A stretch of DNA of 64,000 nucleotides from Bactericera cockerelli (GCA_024516035.1 CM044957.1:52510085-52574084); one strand, 5' to 3'; positions 1 through 12,692 are shown, numbered from the stretch's first letter. The notes: generated from the letters alone by a model not told the origin. Translations and numbers: made by a program.

Positions 1-75
1 ATTCAAACTGGAGTCACATGGCGTGAACAGGGAGAGTTCGCTCAAACTGGTCACTAGTGGGATTGATTTCACCTT

Positions 76-285
76 CAGTATGGAGGTTCTAGGTACTAAC
101 GACTTCTTAGGAGTGAAGCACTGAATACCCCCCCATAGCATGGAACGTATCATGGCCTTATCATCACTAAAAATTCATTAACTCAATTCGTATATGACAA
201 CGCAGATATAAACATGGATACCATTGATGGCCATGAAAAGTGGTTCACTCCTAAGAAGTCGTTAGTACCCAGAACCTCCATATCT
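76..285. repeat. Inverted repeat of about 45 bp at the left edge
   Basis: Bases 76-121 read as a near-perfect reverse complement of 241-285. The right arm lies inside the minus-strand ORF 183-506. This could be a foldback remnant or a local inverted duplication of the end of that ORF. No target duplication could be identified. Confidence 0.6.
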
Positions 286-506
286 TTTCCACAGTAGAAA
301 CAGAGCTCCTTGAAGTTGAATTTTGTTATTTCCTCACGGCCTCTTGTCACACGGCTTCCGTTTCTTGCTTCTTTTTCGGCCTTTACAGTGTTTGACTCCT
401 TCGTGTAGACACCTTTGCGACACTTCTCGTGAAGTATAACAGATCTTTGAGTCTGTAACCACGTGTGATGCACATCATTTCTCCTCCTGCTGTCCTCAAT
501 GAACAT
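183..506 (-). pseudogene. Fragment of an uncharacterised, probably TE-associated protein
   Basis: This is a 107-codon minus-strand ORF with a CX2C pair (CFYC) near residue 68 and an LHEKCRKGVYT stretch near residue 25. It resembles the Cys-rich 'HxxC...YT' segment seen in uncharacterised multi-copy arthropod proteins, but I cannot name a family. It does not match the WDR48 C-terminus, which should be the next coding sequence on this strand, so it is most likely an intronic repeat. Its distal end is duplicated in inverse orientation at 76-121. Confidence 0.35.
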
Positions 507-557
507 TCGAAGTGACTTTTCCTTTAATATTCCTCTATCTTTGCCTTTAATATGTTG

Positions 558-850
558 TAGTCACTGTAGCCGAGTGAGTTAGCGCGCTAGGCATTGCACG
601 CATGGTGACCTGGGTTCAATTCCCAGCGGGATGGGATTTTTTCTGCTCTGTAGCTCTGTACTTGGATGTTCGGGGTCCACTCATACTTCGTGAGTCGTGA
701 GGAAAAAAGAGTAGCCGCTTTGATATGAAGCAGCGACCAGTGGCTGAATCATAGGCACACAAATAATACAAGATATTGTAAATTAAACTGGCAAAGTTCT
801 ATGATTCTGCGCTACCCACTAAAACTGTGACATAACAACACAAAGAAAAT
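558..850 (+). repeat. SINE family B, near-complete copy
   Basis: The copy begins with a tRNA-like head: an A-box-like GAGTGAGTTAGCGCGC and a B box GGTTCAATTCC. A conserved body mentioning 'CACTCATACTTCGTGAG' and 'GCAGCGACCAGTGGC' follows. Further copies lie at 10765-10925 (minus), 60458-60690 (plus) and 61130-61302 (minus). Confidence 0.75.
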
Positions 851-1899
851 GCATTTTTATTATTATATTATTATTAATATTCCTTCTTGCACAATGTTCC
901 CGCATATAAAACAAGTTACATCCTCCATAGTGTGCCAGCTGTCTTGAAATCACAACATGTTCAGTGAAGATCTTAGTAAAATTCAGTGCAAGTTTCTCAA
1001 AAATTCAAATTACCTATTCGACTGAATTCAATAGATTACGTTCAGTTTTGCTTGAAAAGTTGTAAGAATATGAGAATTTTAGAGTTCAGATGAAGTTTCT
1101 TGCGTTGCACTGCCTTAGCGGAAATTTGGCGCTAGGGACGAAAAATCATATCTCAGCACTGGAGTGAGCAAATTTCAAATTTCAAACAGTATTTTACTTA
1201 AAATTACATTTTCTACAAGTTCGATTCTATTGAATTTTTCAATTGGTGCAGTCCTTTTTGACTTACAGGCGTTAAAAGTTGAGAATTTTCAAAATTTGAG
1301 CTATGTTTGAAAAAACCACCCATCTTTGAGGAGCGATTGTGGCTGAACGGCTTAACCTTTTTTAATGTCATTAGACGCATAATTTTATGTTCCTTAGATA
1401 AGAACTGAGTAAAATTTTCTGTAGAATAAATACATTTTGAGTTATAAGCGCAATTTTAAATAAAGTGCAAAAAATTTGCACTATTTAGGCCCTAAACTCG
1501 GAAGCACAACCTAAAATCCGTCGCAAACTCATATACCCATTATTCAGGACCCCTTTAAGGGTTTAAAACGATTTCCAGCTATTGAGCAATTTTTTGACGC
1601 TAGACCCCATTTTAGCACTAATTTGCCTGGGCTATTATTCTAAAAACAAATAATAAAATGAAGAGAAGATAAGTATTGAAATATAGTAAAAGGTTGACCA
1701 GATAGATACATGTAGAAAGAAAGACAGAGGAAAATGTTGATTAATAGATTAGGAACATTCACGTATAAGAAGGATAGTGGTAAGATTTCCGCAATTATTA
1801 TTATTTGCTACAGAGTGGTAAGCTATATGTAGTGAAAAGACTGTATGGTAGCCAGGTCACACTGAAATCTCAGAAAAGGAATATGGCACAAGAACTTAC
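851..1899. other. No gene recognised; intronic AT-rich sequence
   Basis: This stretch follows the last visible WDR48 donor site (1899). It has no convincing exon for the WDR48 C-terminal domain and no identifiable repeat. It is interpreted as intron, with the rest of WDR48 beyond the left edge. Confidence 0.5.
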
Positions 1900-4800
1900 T
1901 CTTGGAGTCCACATTGTCGGGTGAGGGTAGTCCCGCCTCCTTGGATGAGACCCACGCGGAGAAGCAGTCTATCTCATCCTGTCCCAGGTTAATGGTGAGC
2001 ATGCCGGTCTTCAGATCCACACTGAACCAGTTGGGCACAAACACCACCTTGGAGCGCTTCTTCAGTTCCTCCTCGAAGTTGACTTTACCAACATCCTCTA
2101 CTTTACAAGCCTGGGGAGATTTTTTAAGAGTTGGAAGAGGAATGTTTTATTTAGTTTTATTAAATATAAAATAAACTTGTCCCAAGGGCCGTCCTTCCGG
2201 AAGGGAACCGAGGATGCAAGAATCATTTCCTCTTTGAAATTTGGATTTGGATGAAATTTGGGGAGATTTGTTATTTGTAATTTATTATTTATAATAATTA
2301 AATATCGGGTGTACCGATTCATTTATTTACGAGCAGAGCCCATTATACATTAATACACGATACAAAAAATAAATAAAATACTAATTTTAAATTAATTTTT
2401 TTTTAAAGTAATAAAAATATCAAAATTTACAATTACAACAGTTGGGGAAAAAAATAAAAAAATAGCTGTTTTATTGTAATTCATTTTCGTTCCTCAGACT
2501 TGGAAAGCATTTTTTATATTTTATAAATAGTTAAAAACATTTTTTGTTATCCAGAACCATCGAAAGATATACTCAACATTTGCATTAATAATCGTACATA
2601 ATAGGTATAATGCCCTTGCCCTAAACATAAGTATACAAATAAACATTATTACGTTATTAGGTCTACCTACCTATGTTTGTTTGCCCGGAGTTGTTTAGCC
2701 AAAACGGTAAGAGATAGCGAAAAATGTCTCAGAATTGACCCCCCCAAAACCATTATCGTTTTGTTCAGAAAAATTATAAAAAGTTCAAAAAGGCATTGCT
2801 GTCGAGCAGTACGGCCATGCCTTAGTAAATTTGAAATTTAGTCCCGTTGCAAAGCACGGGCAAACGGCTAGTTAGGTATATGCCAATTATGCCAAGTTTA
2901 GTATGTTTTATTTTTATGTACTTTCATCTTCTTAATATATTTATTTATTGTGCCTTATTATTGTACCTATCCTATGTATATCAATTGATGCAAATAAATT
3001 ACAAATAGGTAACATATATTTAATGCGACTACGCCACACTAAGGGTATAACAGTTCTCTTGTTTTGTGGGATAGTTTCATTTCTTAAAATAGTTTTCTTT
3101 TATCTCTAACTCATAGTTAGAGAGAGATAAAGAAAGAGTTAGTTATTTGTGCTATTATGTCAGAAATTTTAGAGTGGATAACATCGACATTACGAAAATT
3201 AATGATAATGCATCATACATAATATTCCAATATCAATCTCGTAATGCCGCCAGTGGTCTTTGCCCATTCTACAACTGTCCAAATCGTCCTCACAAGGCTA
3301 GCAACGTCCAGCGAGGTGAAGACTTCGTAATGCTGGTGCATTACAGCCCAAACCAGGCTGGGTGAGGTTAATGTGGGTAGCAGATTTGTGAGTTTCCTGC
3401 GAATGGAGGGTTACACCTCCGTCGTGATATGACCATGCAGTTGAAAGTGACGTTAAACCCAAATTAAAAAAAAATGTTTTAATTTATTTTTTAGTTACGG
3501 TTTTGAAAATCTTAGCTACACGTTATACACAATTCCATACAGTTTATCACTAACCTTAAGTACGTCGTACACACAAACGTTCATATCTGAGTCTTGAGTA
3601 AGAATATGCCGCTTGTCATTTAGAACATGCTGCTTTCTGATGGCCGCTCCGCCTTGGATTGTTTTGAGTGGCACTTCAGAGTAGCTGATTAGATGGTCTG
3701 AGCCCATACTGGAACAGGGCAGGTCGTCTTTCTTGGGCAATTTCTAAATGGAAAATATACAATGGTTATTTCTTAATTAAAAAAATAAATAAAAATAAAA
3801 TACTTTTTCGTAACCCATTGCCTACCAAGCCATTTTTATGAAACTTGTCCTGGGGACCAAGGGTATTTTCCTCAAAATCACCTGTCTAGCATATATGCAA
3901 CACGCGGTCCCCCAGACAAAAAACCCATATTTCCTTGTCACTAGGGACCGTGTATAGCATATGTGCTAGACAAATCATCTTGCATATATGTTATACATGG
4001 TACCCAAGAAGGTTCAAACGTATCTAGCATATATGCAACCCCGGTACCCCAGGCAATACCAGTGTCTTGCAAATGTGCTACCCATGGTAGGCAATGGGGA
4101 AAATATACAATGGTTATGTCTTAATTAAAATAAAAATACTTTTTCTTAAACATTTACCCGGGTGTCTGTTAGAATTGAGTCCTGAAATCTGGGTTTATTT
4201 TATTTTAAAATGGTATTTTTTGGGACTCAAACTAGAGAATGTTTTTTTCTAGTATTACTACCTTTTTATTTTTACTTTTGTGAAATAAAAAACTATGCAT
4301 TCAATTTAAAATTCAGGAGAAACAGACATTGCACCCTCCTGAAAATGGCCAGGTTCGAAAATTCTCCAAGAAACTTCAGACTTCTTATTGAAGACCAATG
4401 TCTTGTTTCAAGGTCCTGGCTTGAAAAAAAGATAGTCGCTGTGTGGTTTGGGGCACCCTCAAAAATTTTCTCCAAGAAACTTCAGACTTCATATTGAAGA
4501 CCAATTTTGTGTTTCCAAGTCCTGGCTTGAGAAAAAGATATTGGCTGTGTGGTTTGGATCACCCAGTAGAATTGATTTAATAAATTAGTCGTTTACTTAC
4601 CCAATAGCTGAGAGCCGAGTTGGCAGTGGCGACCCATATTCCACTGAAGTCGCTTTCTGGAACCATTTTCAAGACGGATTCTTGTTCTTCACACACGAGG
4701 GCGAAATTCTTACTCTGCCTCATTTCCGTCATGTAAATTGAACGATCGCGTCCTCCTGATATCACGTGAGTAAAAGATTCATTTGCCTGGAAATTTGAGA

Positions 4801-7800
4801 AGACCATTCTTAAAACACATATTTTTCGCCTGTATGCTGCAATTCCTGATCGATTTTTTTTTTTTTAATTTCAAAAGATAAAACACATTGCTTTTTTTTG
4901 TTTTACTCAATTTTTCTTTTCAGATGGTCATTTCGCCAGTAACGGCATGGTCAGTGACATGAGGCTCATTTTCTCTGAATGAAGTGTTTCTCTTATAATT
5001 AATGTAAATAAAAATGATAGATAGAACTATTTTTTTTTTAAATGAACTTTAAAAAAAAAAAAAAAATTATTGAGAGTAATTATAATTAAGTAATCTTCAA
5101 ATTATTTAGATACATATTTTTTTTATTTATTATTTTTTACCAATAGTTGTGTATAAGTATAATGTTTTTCAGAGCTCTAGAATTTTATTGAGATGAAAAG
5201 AATTGCAAATAAAGTTGATGAGATTTATAATTACCAGCAATGCCCAGACGGCCTCCTTGTGAACATGGATAGTGTGTATACACTGCTGTTCTCCCAGGTG
5301 CCACAGCTTGATGGTGCCATCAGAGCTACCGGACAGACAGCGAGTGCCATCCCTGTTCAGTACCAAGGCTTTCACATTGTCAGTATGACCTGTGCAGAAA
5401 AAGTAAATCGTTGTATGAAGAACTTCTAGATGGTACCACTGAGATAGCATTAAGAGATAGTATAAAGAGAGGGTATTATTATGTACACAGGGTGTTTGAA
5501 AAAAATTACACAGCCCATTTCTTATGAACTGAAGTAATTCAGGGAAAATTAAAAACATGACAATTTTTATTTTTAAGGGTAACTTTTATTCAAGGGGCAG
5601 GCAGACCGACACAGGTGGGTCAACATTGAAATCTGAAACATAAGTAGGTAGCAACCTATATTGTGATATATTTTTTAAAAGACCATAAAATTACTAGTTT
5701 ATTATAACAAAATAAAACAGGGCTGGAGTTATGAACTATTCAAGTTGAGTATTTTTGATGTTTTCTACATGCCTTAATTTGAAAAGGATCCTAAATTAAA
5801 TTATGAGAGTATTTTAGTAATTTTAATTTTGATATGGGACCTTAAACCGTCGTTTAAAGTCATTGAAAAAAAAAGAACCTAAATAAGGCACAGAAATAAT
5901 AACATACTGGGACGATCAAAAGTATCAAAAGCAGTCACGTATCAAAAGTAACTAGAAAGTAAAAAACCCTGTAGGTATAAATGAAAACGAAATGAATTGC
6001 TCACCCATTAGTTTACAAGTTTTACTGCAGGTGCGTGGGTCCCAGACTCGTAACACTTTCTCCGTACTTCCACTCACCACCACTGTGCCCGCAGGATTCA
6101 TTGCTAAGCTATAAATGGAGTTCTTGCTACCAGGTAGGGATGTGGCTGAAGAAAAAGAGATTTATTTGTTTATTACAATGTCTCCTTATTTTCTAGACAT
6201 TTTACAATTTATTGATAGGTTAAGATGATAGAAAGGTACAAAATTGAAGGCATGAAGATAGAAGTATATTAGAAATACATAGGATATATATCTAAATTTA
6301 ATACATAAGGATGAACATAGATAGGTATATTTAATGTTGAGATAGATACCCAAGTCAAAGAAGATACAAATTTCTCAATTGAGAGAATTGGCATAGTTGT
6401 TCCTTTGACTTTGATAGTGAAGGGTGTTCATTCCCCAAGGACTAGGAGTGAAAGGGTGGGGGTTTCATTGGTTTAGTTTTTGGGATGCTACTCCAAAACT
6501 ATGCGTTTTTATAAGAAAACAATATTTACAGTTAAAAGTTAAAAAAAAACTTCATATTTTTGTCTTCATCACAATATTGAGATGTCACAATTACTCAAGC
6601 ACACAGCAGCTGGCCTGTATTAACAAGAAACAAGAGTTTATAGATACTGAATTTGTCTGTTTTCTCCCACTTCTATGTCTTTCTTTTATCAATTTTCATT
6701 TCATATTCTTGATATGATCTGAAAATAGATGTTTCATCAAAAAGCAAAGATTCTAATAAATAGGAACATCATAAAGATTTTAAGACACAAGCTTAGATTA
6801 CATAAAAATATTATTATATTATCATACACGTAAATGATTATAGTGTGTATATGCACAGAATTTTTTTTTTTGATAGCTTCTTTTTGATACTTACTTGTAA
6901 CAGTATTGTTATTGGCAGTGAGTGCAGTTAGTGTATTTACATCCCACAAAAAGATACTCTTGTCAAGGCCAGCAGATGCTACTAGTTCCTTATCCTTAGC
7001 ATAAGCCAAAGCACGTACATAGTCTTTGTGTGTACGTAACGTTGACATGCAGTAGCTTTTGTGAGCATTCCATACCTTCACGGTTGTATCACTTGATGCC
7101 GATATTACTGGAAAATTAAAAAGAAAAGAAGGATATAAAAATTAAGAAAATCTATAGAAACTTTATGTAAGTGAGCAATATCTCTTTTGAGAAAGTAAGG
7201 CTGGAATTATTATTATTATTATTATTCAACAATTTCGATCAATCTTTATTTACAATTTTTTATATACAGGTACAGTCAAAAGGTATAATTAATTAAATAT
7301 AAACAAAGTTTGATCAAGGGTGGTGATAATGTCTTTGGCATTCTCTTCCGCACCACCCTTGATAACAGGATATAAAAACAGTTGGAAAGTATAATACAAA
7401 ATATTTACAATTAAAACAACATTAACAATTAAAATTTGATAAGGGGCAAATGATTAAAATTAATCATTGAGTACAATAAGTTATCATTGTATTTTTTATA
7501 AGTGATGTGCTATCATAGTGGAAAATGAAGCCAGAGAAATATCTTGGTATTCATTATACTGTTTATTTAGGAGAGCATCAGCTCTTTATCCCATCAAGTA
7601 AATAAATAAGAAGCTACATTAATGTAGGCATCTTATTCCTGTTTTATTGAATCTGAATATACAGGATATGTGTAAGCTAACTCCTGGATAAAATGAAAAA
7701 AAAACTTGTATTTTCAACAAAAAGTAAAAGAGAAAAAGACATACCCATCCTTGAGTGTAACACTTACAATTTTTTCCCCCACTGCAGAGAACAATATCAT

Positions 7801-8606
7801 TAACCCAGTCTATGTGATGTTCCATGGAAGCAATGTATGGATCTGCATTTCCTGTACAGGCTCGTGTATCCCAGGCTCTGATGATTGAATCTTTGCCTGC
7901 ACTATAGAGTTTTCCCGTAGCATCATCATATTGGAGAGAGCTTACACCAGACCGATGATGCTTTTCCACCTCATCACGGATCACAAAAGATACTTGCTGT
8001 TTGAAAAGAAAACACATTGCAACATTGTGTATTTTAGTTCCAATAATCAACCCTCAAGGAGAGTACTAAGGCATGATCAGATTCACATATTTTTTTTGCA
8101 TTTCTTGAAAGTTTATACCAATAACTGTTTGAACAAAGCCCCTTTTCTCCTTGGTATTTTAAGAGGAGAGAGGTAATTGGACTATTTTTTTGTTTTTTAT
8201 ATAGGTATCCTGGATAGGGTTTTGACTTTTCATATCACACTACTAGGTGCTAAATAACAAAATGATATTAGTTTTACTGTTAGTGCTGTAGGTAAAATCC
8301 AGTAGTAGAATTCCACTACTTTTTGATAGAATTTGTGAGTTTCTTCTAAACAATTACAATTATAAAAATACATAGTTGACACAATATTACCTATTCAATT
8401 CATTGATCAGAAATACTTCTTGGGAGTCATAACTTTATTAGTATAGCCTGATGTAACAAACATTGACATCTATTTGAGGGATAAGGGGAGTGGTCTGACA
8501 TTTAGTTATAGTTTAATACCTATGTACTACCTACTAATTTCTAACTTAGTGAAGACCTACTTACTTTTTTGCGTCCTGTTTGTCCACCAGATTTGTGAGT
8601 TGTCAT
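1900..8606 (-). CDS. WDR48: WDR48 (UAF1), WD40-repeat activator of USP1/USP12/USP46 deubiquitinases; 3' end off window
   Basis: Eight minus-strand exons join in one frame: 8606-8565, 7996-7768, 7107-6895, 6145-6005, 5389-5235, 4786-4601, 3743-3555 and 2110-1900. They give about 455 codons. All introns are GT/AG, mostly GTAAGT. The N-terminus [14 protein letters not shown] leads into a [12 protein letters not shown] motif typical of WDR48. WD40 repeats follow, with recognisable blocks [56 protein letters not shown] and [13 protein letters not shown]. Exon 8 carries [18 protein letters not shown], just before the family's C-terminal SUMO-like region. About 200 C-terminal residues of a usual ~670 are missing because the gene leaves the window. 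In the family this protein is a beta-propeller scaffold that allosterically activates USP1, USP12 and USP46 (FANCD2/PCNA deubiquitination). Introns hold SINEs, a Helitron end and a MITE-like repeat. Confidence 0.94.
2690..2873 (+). mobile_element. Helitron-like 3' end fragment
   Basis: The segment ends with a GC-rich hairpin (CCCGTTGCAAAGCACGGG, 2842-2860), a short spacer and CTAGT. This is the usual Helitron 3' terminus (hairpin then CTRR, insertion before T). No 5' TC end was identified. It lies in WDR48 intron 7. Confidence 0.45.
3296..3470 (+). repeat. SINE family E (5S-derived), 5'-truncated
   Basis: The copy starts in the 'AACGTCCAGCGAGGTGAAG' block. It continues through the conserved body GGCTGGGTGAGGTTAATGTG and GCGAATGGAGGG to the tail GTGACGTTAAACCCAAAT and an A-rich end. 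Confidence 0.75.
3748..4150. repeat. Palindromic MITE-like unit (3818-4099) between two ~60-bp direct repeats
   Basis: The unit begins CCCATTGCCTACC and ends GGTAGGCAATGGG, so it has inverted termini reminiscent of piggyBac-type CCC ends. Inside, AGCATATATGCAA-like motifs recur at least three times. Immediately outside, 3748-3815 and 4100-4150 carry the same sequence (GGAAAATATACAATGGTTAT, then an AT-rich tract), which is far too long for an ordinary target duplication. It lies in WDR48 intron 6. Confidence 0.55.
4350..4565. repeat. Two-copy tandem duplication, period about 106 bp
   Basis: Blocks starting TCTCCAAGAAACTTCAGACT at 4363 and 4469 are followed by matching sequence through GGCTGTGTGGTTTGG. 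The copies differ by scattered substitutions. The array lies just downstream (on the minus strand) of WDR48 exon 6. Confidence 0.8.
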
Positions 8607-9339
8607 TTTTAAAGAAGTTTGATAAGAATAATTTTTACACAATGTGATTTATCTGTCTCATCATTTACTCTGAAAACAGGAATAAAAAGCTATATAATAA
8701 TTATATCATTACTAATCTAATACTAATAGGTATATAACAAGTTCCAGGCTAAGATGCAATCTCATGTAGATAGGGTGTAAATTAAACAGAATTTTTGAGG
8801 ATTCTTCACCCTATCATAAGTCTGTTATAATGTAGGTAAATATGATGTGCAAATAAATAGAATTATTCTCAATATAAATGCCTTAGTCTCTAATATATTT
8901 ATATGAAATTATGAAAATAGCTCTTTTAACAATTCATTGACTCAGTGATGGAAGAAGCTTTGAATTTGGTATAAATATGGGGTTCAGAATACTATTAAAT
9001 TAAAAAGAATTGAATTTGAAGCTGAAATCAAGAAATATAAAATGACAATTCAAATTTTAAAGAAGATCTTGAGATGATTAACGTTAAAAGCCCATCAAAA
9101 ACATAAAAATACCTGAAAATCAGTTTATTATGACTTTTTTAATACATCAAAAGAAAAAGTCTCCTTTCAAAACACATGAGAATATGACATATTATACTTC
9201 TGGGGCAAAATTTGCAATATTAGATTGCTGTCTGAGATAGTCATTCACCAAAAACGGTAGTATTAAGGATGATATTTAAAGTATATCTTATCACAATATA
9301 ATTAATAAGTTTTCATATTAATTTGTATTAATCACTATC
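8607..9339. other. WDR48 upstream region; no further gene seen
   Basis: This AT-rich sequence lies upstream of the WDR48 start codon at 8606. It should contain the promoter and 5' UTR, but no core element could be called by eye. Confidence 0.4.
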
Positions 9340-9605
9340 ATAATGTCACAATTACTTAAACTCATGCTAATTTTTTACCTATTGTGGTACTCAAACCACC
9401 AACCAACCTCAGTAGCTTGATCAATAAAGTGGCTAGTAATTGTAGGTTGGTGGTTCAAGTCCAGGTTAAGCATTTATTTAGTAAAGCAAGTATGAGTAGT
9501 TTATCATGATTGAAATTAACACAAATAAGTAAGATAACTAGGTACTCAAAACACCAACCTTTAGGTTACAAGTCTGCTGCCTTATCAATCATGCTACTGA
9601 GGTTG
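9340..9605. repeat. SINE family G fragments, including a head-to-head pair
   Basis: Bases 9340-9400 (minus) and 9405-9510 (plus) are opposed copies of the same tRNA-headed repeat, meeting at ACCAACCAACCTCAGTAGC. A third minus fragment lies at 9545-9605 (ACAAGTCTGCTGCCTTATCA). Better copies are at 31880-31985 and 42870-43005. Confidence 0.6.
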
Positions 9606-9885
9606 GGAAATTAACACAATGTTGATACTTGTCATCAGTAAAGCATCTATTTCAATTTTGTTACCAAAGTTCCAAGACCAGAATTTGAGAAATGTAGAAG
9701 GTGTTTTGAGGAACAGGGCCCAGTTTACAATTTTGCTTTTTCCTGCATCAAGCAAATAACCAGATTTTATCAACATTTTGGTACTTACTTGAGTATGAAA
9801 GGAATTGTTACCAATGTTAATGATCATTGGTGTCTTGGAATATTATTTTCTATGTTGGTTTGATAGTAGAGCTTCATCATTCAAT

Positions 9886-10530
9886 CTTTAGATTATTTTC
9901 AATTAATATTTCACCAATGTCTCAGTTTAAATAAGAGAACCTGAGTAACAGGTTAATACATAGATTTCTTTTTAATTGATATTTGAGGAATAATCTAATC
10001 TAATCAGAGTTATCAGCGGTAGTAGGTACTTAACCAGAGCAATTTTTATTTTGAATCAGTAATCAGCAGTGTAGCTAGAGCTAGCCAACCAAATGAACCA
10101 AAGCCAAAGCCAACTTAATCAATGAAGATAGCCGGGCGGCGTTCAATCAGCTAGGATTTCATAAGCTGTTGTATCTAAAAGCAGGATGGATAGTACAAAG
10201 TTAATGCTTGCAATCAATCCCGCTAGGTGGCGAGCGCTCGTCAAAAGGGTCTGCGCCTGCCGGCCAACTCAAAACGGAGTTAACCCCTTATAGGTCGCCC
10301 CCTAGCGAACTTGATTACAAGCATATTTAATTTTGTACTATCCCCCATATGAAACTCTAGCTTGCTTCTGCTTTTAAATAGGCAATACTGCTCATTGAAC
10401 TAGAAGATTAGATTATTTTATTCTAACATCTTATTAGATTTGATTATTCCTCGGATTTCAATTAAATAGAAATCTATGGATCGGTGAAATACTATACTAA
10501 ATGAAAATAAAAATAATCTAAAAAGATTAA
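9886..10530. mobile_element. Degenerate foldback element, about 650 bp
   Basis: The left arm (9886-10240) can be followed as the approximate reverse complement of the right arm (10300-10530). Examples are CATAGATTTCT...TTTAATTGA...GAGGAATAATC against its mirror near 10440-10480, GGATAGTACAAA at 10187 against 10335, and TGCTTGCAATCAA against TTGATTACAAGCA around the centre. The centre holds a GC-rich loop (10230-10300). No ORF was found. Confidence 0.6.
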
Positions 10531-10764
10531 ACCATGGAGCTCTAAAATGAAATAAAACAAAAAACCTACGTAACATTCCCAGACCCCAATGGACACAACT
10601 TTCCGATGGATTAATTTAATACGAGTATAAAAAAAATGTGCTTCTTCAAAAATGTATTTTCTAAGTTGAGTTAACTGTCAAATAATTATGAAATGTTTTT
10701 CTTTGCTATGACAATATTTATTAAAAACAAAATAATTGAAATTATTCTGCCCATATTCCAGCTA

Positions 10765-10925
10765 ACATCAAAGCAGCTACTCATTTTCCTCATGAGGTTA
10801 GAGTGGACCTCGTAACAATCAGCGTACAGAGACGAAAATTTCCGACTCAACCGGAATTCGAACCCAGGTCACCGTGCGTGCAAGGCTAGTGCGCTACACC
10901 ACTCCGCTACAGTGATTCCTTAAGT
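10765..10925 (-). repeat. SINE family B, minus strand
   Basis: The B-box complement GGAATTCGAACCCAGGTCAC and the A-box side GTGCGCTACACCACTCCGC are readable. The body matches the copy at 558-850. Confidence 0.7.
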
Positions 10926-10966
10926 TTTTTTTCCAAACACTTGAGCACATAATATATAATATTATA

Positions 10967-11284
10967 CAGGGTAGTCCCAAAAAACGTTTACACCCGTTAA
11001 TGCGGTAGATTACTGACGACATTGACAAACCAAACCGTAAAAAAACAAGTAGTGTAGCTAGAAACATCGAAATTTTGTTGGCTTTCTGCAGAATTGTTCA
11101 GAATCAACTCATCATAGGAAAAAAGTACTCACCTGAAGAATAAGCCAAAGTCGGACTTTTTCAGAAAGTTGCAAAAAATCACTTTGTGCAGTTACAATCC
11201 GAAAAAACGGATTGCAGATCCGGGCTGGAAATGTCGTCAGTAATCTACCATTAACGGGTGTAAAAGTTTTTTGGGTCCACCCTG
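10967..11284. mobile_element. Mariner-type MITE, 318 bp, TA target duplication
   Basis: Terminal inverted repeats of about 58 bp run from CAGGGTAGTCCCAAAAAACG at the left to a mirrored end TTTTTTGGGTCCACCCTG at the right. The element is flanked by TA at 10965-10966 and 11285-11286. The interior is about 200 bp with no transposase domain. The CAGGG start and TA duplication fit Tc1/mariner non-autonomous elements. Confidence 0.75.
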
Positions 11285-11714
11285 TATATTTAAAAAAATA
11301 CAAACTCGTTTAACTCATAGAGAAAACACCTCCCGCATATCTGCTGTCCTCTTCATTGTTCCCAACACACTCGCCGCATTTCCAACCTGAACAGCTTAAG
11401 TTAAATTAATTAAATAGTATAGTCGTTCTCAGGCCACCCTGGAAATCTTGAATTACATCGAAATATTTGTATTAAGGGTTTTCAAGATTTTCTATCCGAC
11501 CTTGATCATTTTCTTTCTATGGTAGAAACACGTGTGAGATATGGAAAAGTAGAAGAAGACCCTAGTTCACAAAGGGTACAAGTGACAAATCTAATATTTG
11601 GAGAAAATCGATGTTAATATAAATGACGTTGCTTAATAACTACGGTGACAGAATTAGAACTGGTGTATTCAACATGCCATCGACGCCGGCTGGGTTTGCA
11701 TTTTCCAAGCAGGA
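11285..11714. other. Intergenic, nothing recognised
   Basis: No ORF, repeat head or terminal repeat was identified between the MITE and the next SINE. Confidence 0.4.
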
Positions 11715-11912
11715 TGTACCGGTAGCTCAGTAGTCAAGGCGTCTGACTGGTAATCCAGAGGTCGCGGGTTCAAAACCCAGCAGGGAAATGACAAAAGTTA
11801 CCCTACCATTAGAGATTTTGACTACATAATAATACGTCTCGGGCTTACTGATGGAATAATGGGACTCATTAGTCCAAATCGGGCAGTATAAATAAGGCAA
11901 TATATTGCCTTA
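11715..11912 (+). repeat. SINE family A (tRNA-headed)
   Basis: The tRNA-like head has GGTAGCTCAGTAGTCAAGGC and GGTTCAAAACCC boxes. The body includes TTGACTACATAATAATACGT, TGGAATAATGGGACTCATTA and CGGGCAGTATAAATAAGGC. Related copies are at 14069, 26751, 34643, 35505 and 40356. Confidence 0.8.
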
Positions 11913-12303
11913 ATTATACTGCTATATTGCCTTATTTATACAATATATTGTTACATAAACAATGTATCTAGTGGTTCACAGAACCTCTAGTTCTGTAAAC
12001 CTCACTCAGATTCTAAATTGAAATGTCATATCGAGAATCTGGGAAAGCAAGACCTTTCATTTAAAACTAAACACCACGTGTTCCAAAATTAAAAAAAATA
12101 ATATTAAACTGTCGAAGCTCCGATCAATAATTATTATCAAACCGCAGGATCTGTGTATTTAATTTATTTTAATACATTCAAGAGTCACACGGATTACGGC
12201 ATAAAATTATCACATTGAGATGCAACTAAAGAACAAAACATGTCTTATGATCCTTCAAATTTAAGAACGAATTATGGTTAAAATGAGTAACTAAAAATAC
12301 CCG

Positions 12304-12475
12304 AAGTTTAACAACGTCCAGCGAGGTAAAGACTTCGTGAAGTTGTTATTCGGGCCTAACCCAGGCTGTGTGAGGTTAATGTGGGTAGCAAGTTTGTGAG
12401 TTTCCTGCGAATGGAGGATCTTAATATGATCATGCAGCACTTGAAAGTGTCGTTACACCTACATTAAAAAAAAAA
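12304..12475 (+). repeat. SINE family E (5S-derived), 5'-truncated
   Basis: AGTTTAACAACGTCCAGCGA is followed by the shared body GAGGTTAATGTGGGTAGCAA and an A-rich tail. Confidence 0.75.
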
Positions 12476-12692
12476 AAAATTGGTACATTATTACTCGCAC
12501 ATAGCTCAAATTATTCGTCAGTTATTGGTAATTGAATTGTTGTAGGAATCAAGCAATATCAACGTAACGGTACTTTGAAAAAGTTCCCTCTGAAAATGCT
12601 TTCTAGGCCAAAAAAAAGTAAGACCAAGTGTACAAGTATTTCAGTCGCATAAATATTGAAGTACAAATCTCGAGATCAAAAGGATTTTAGAA

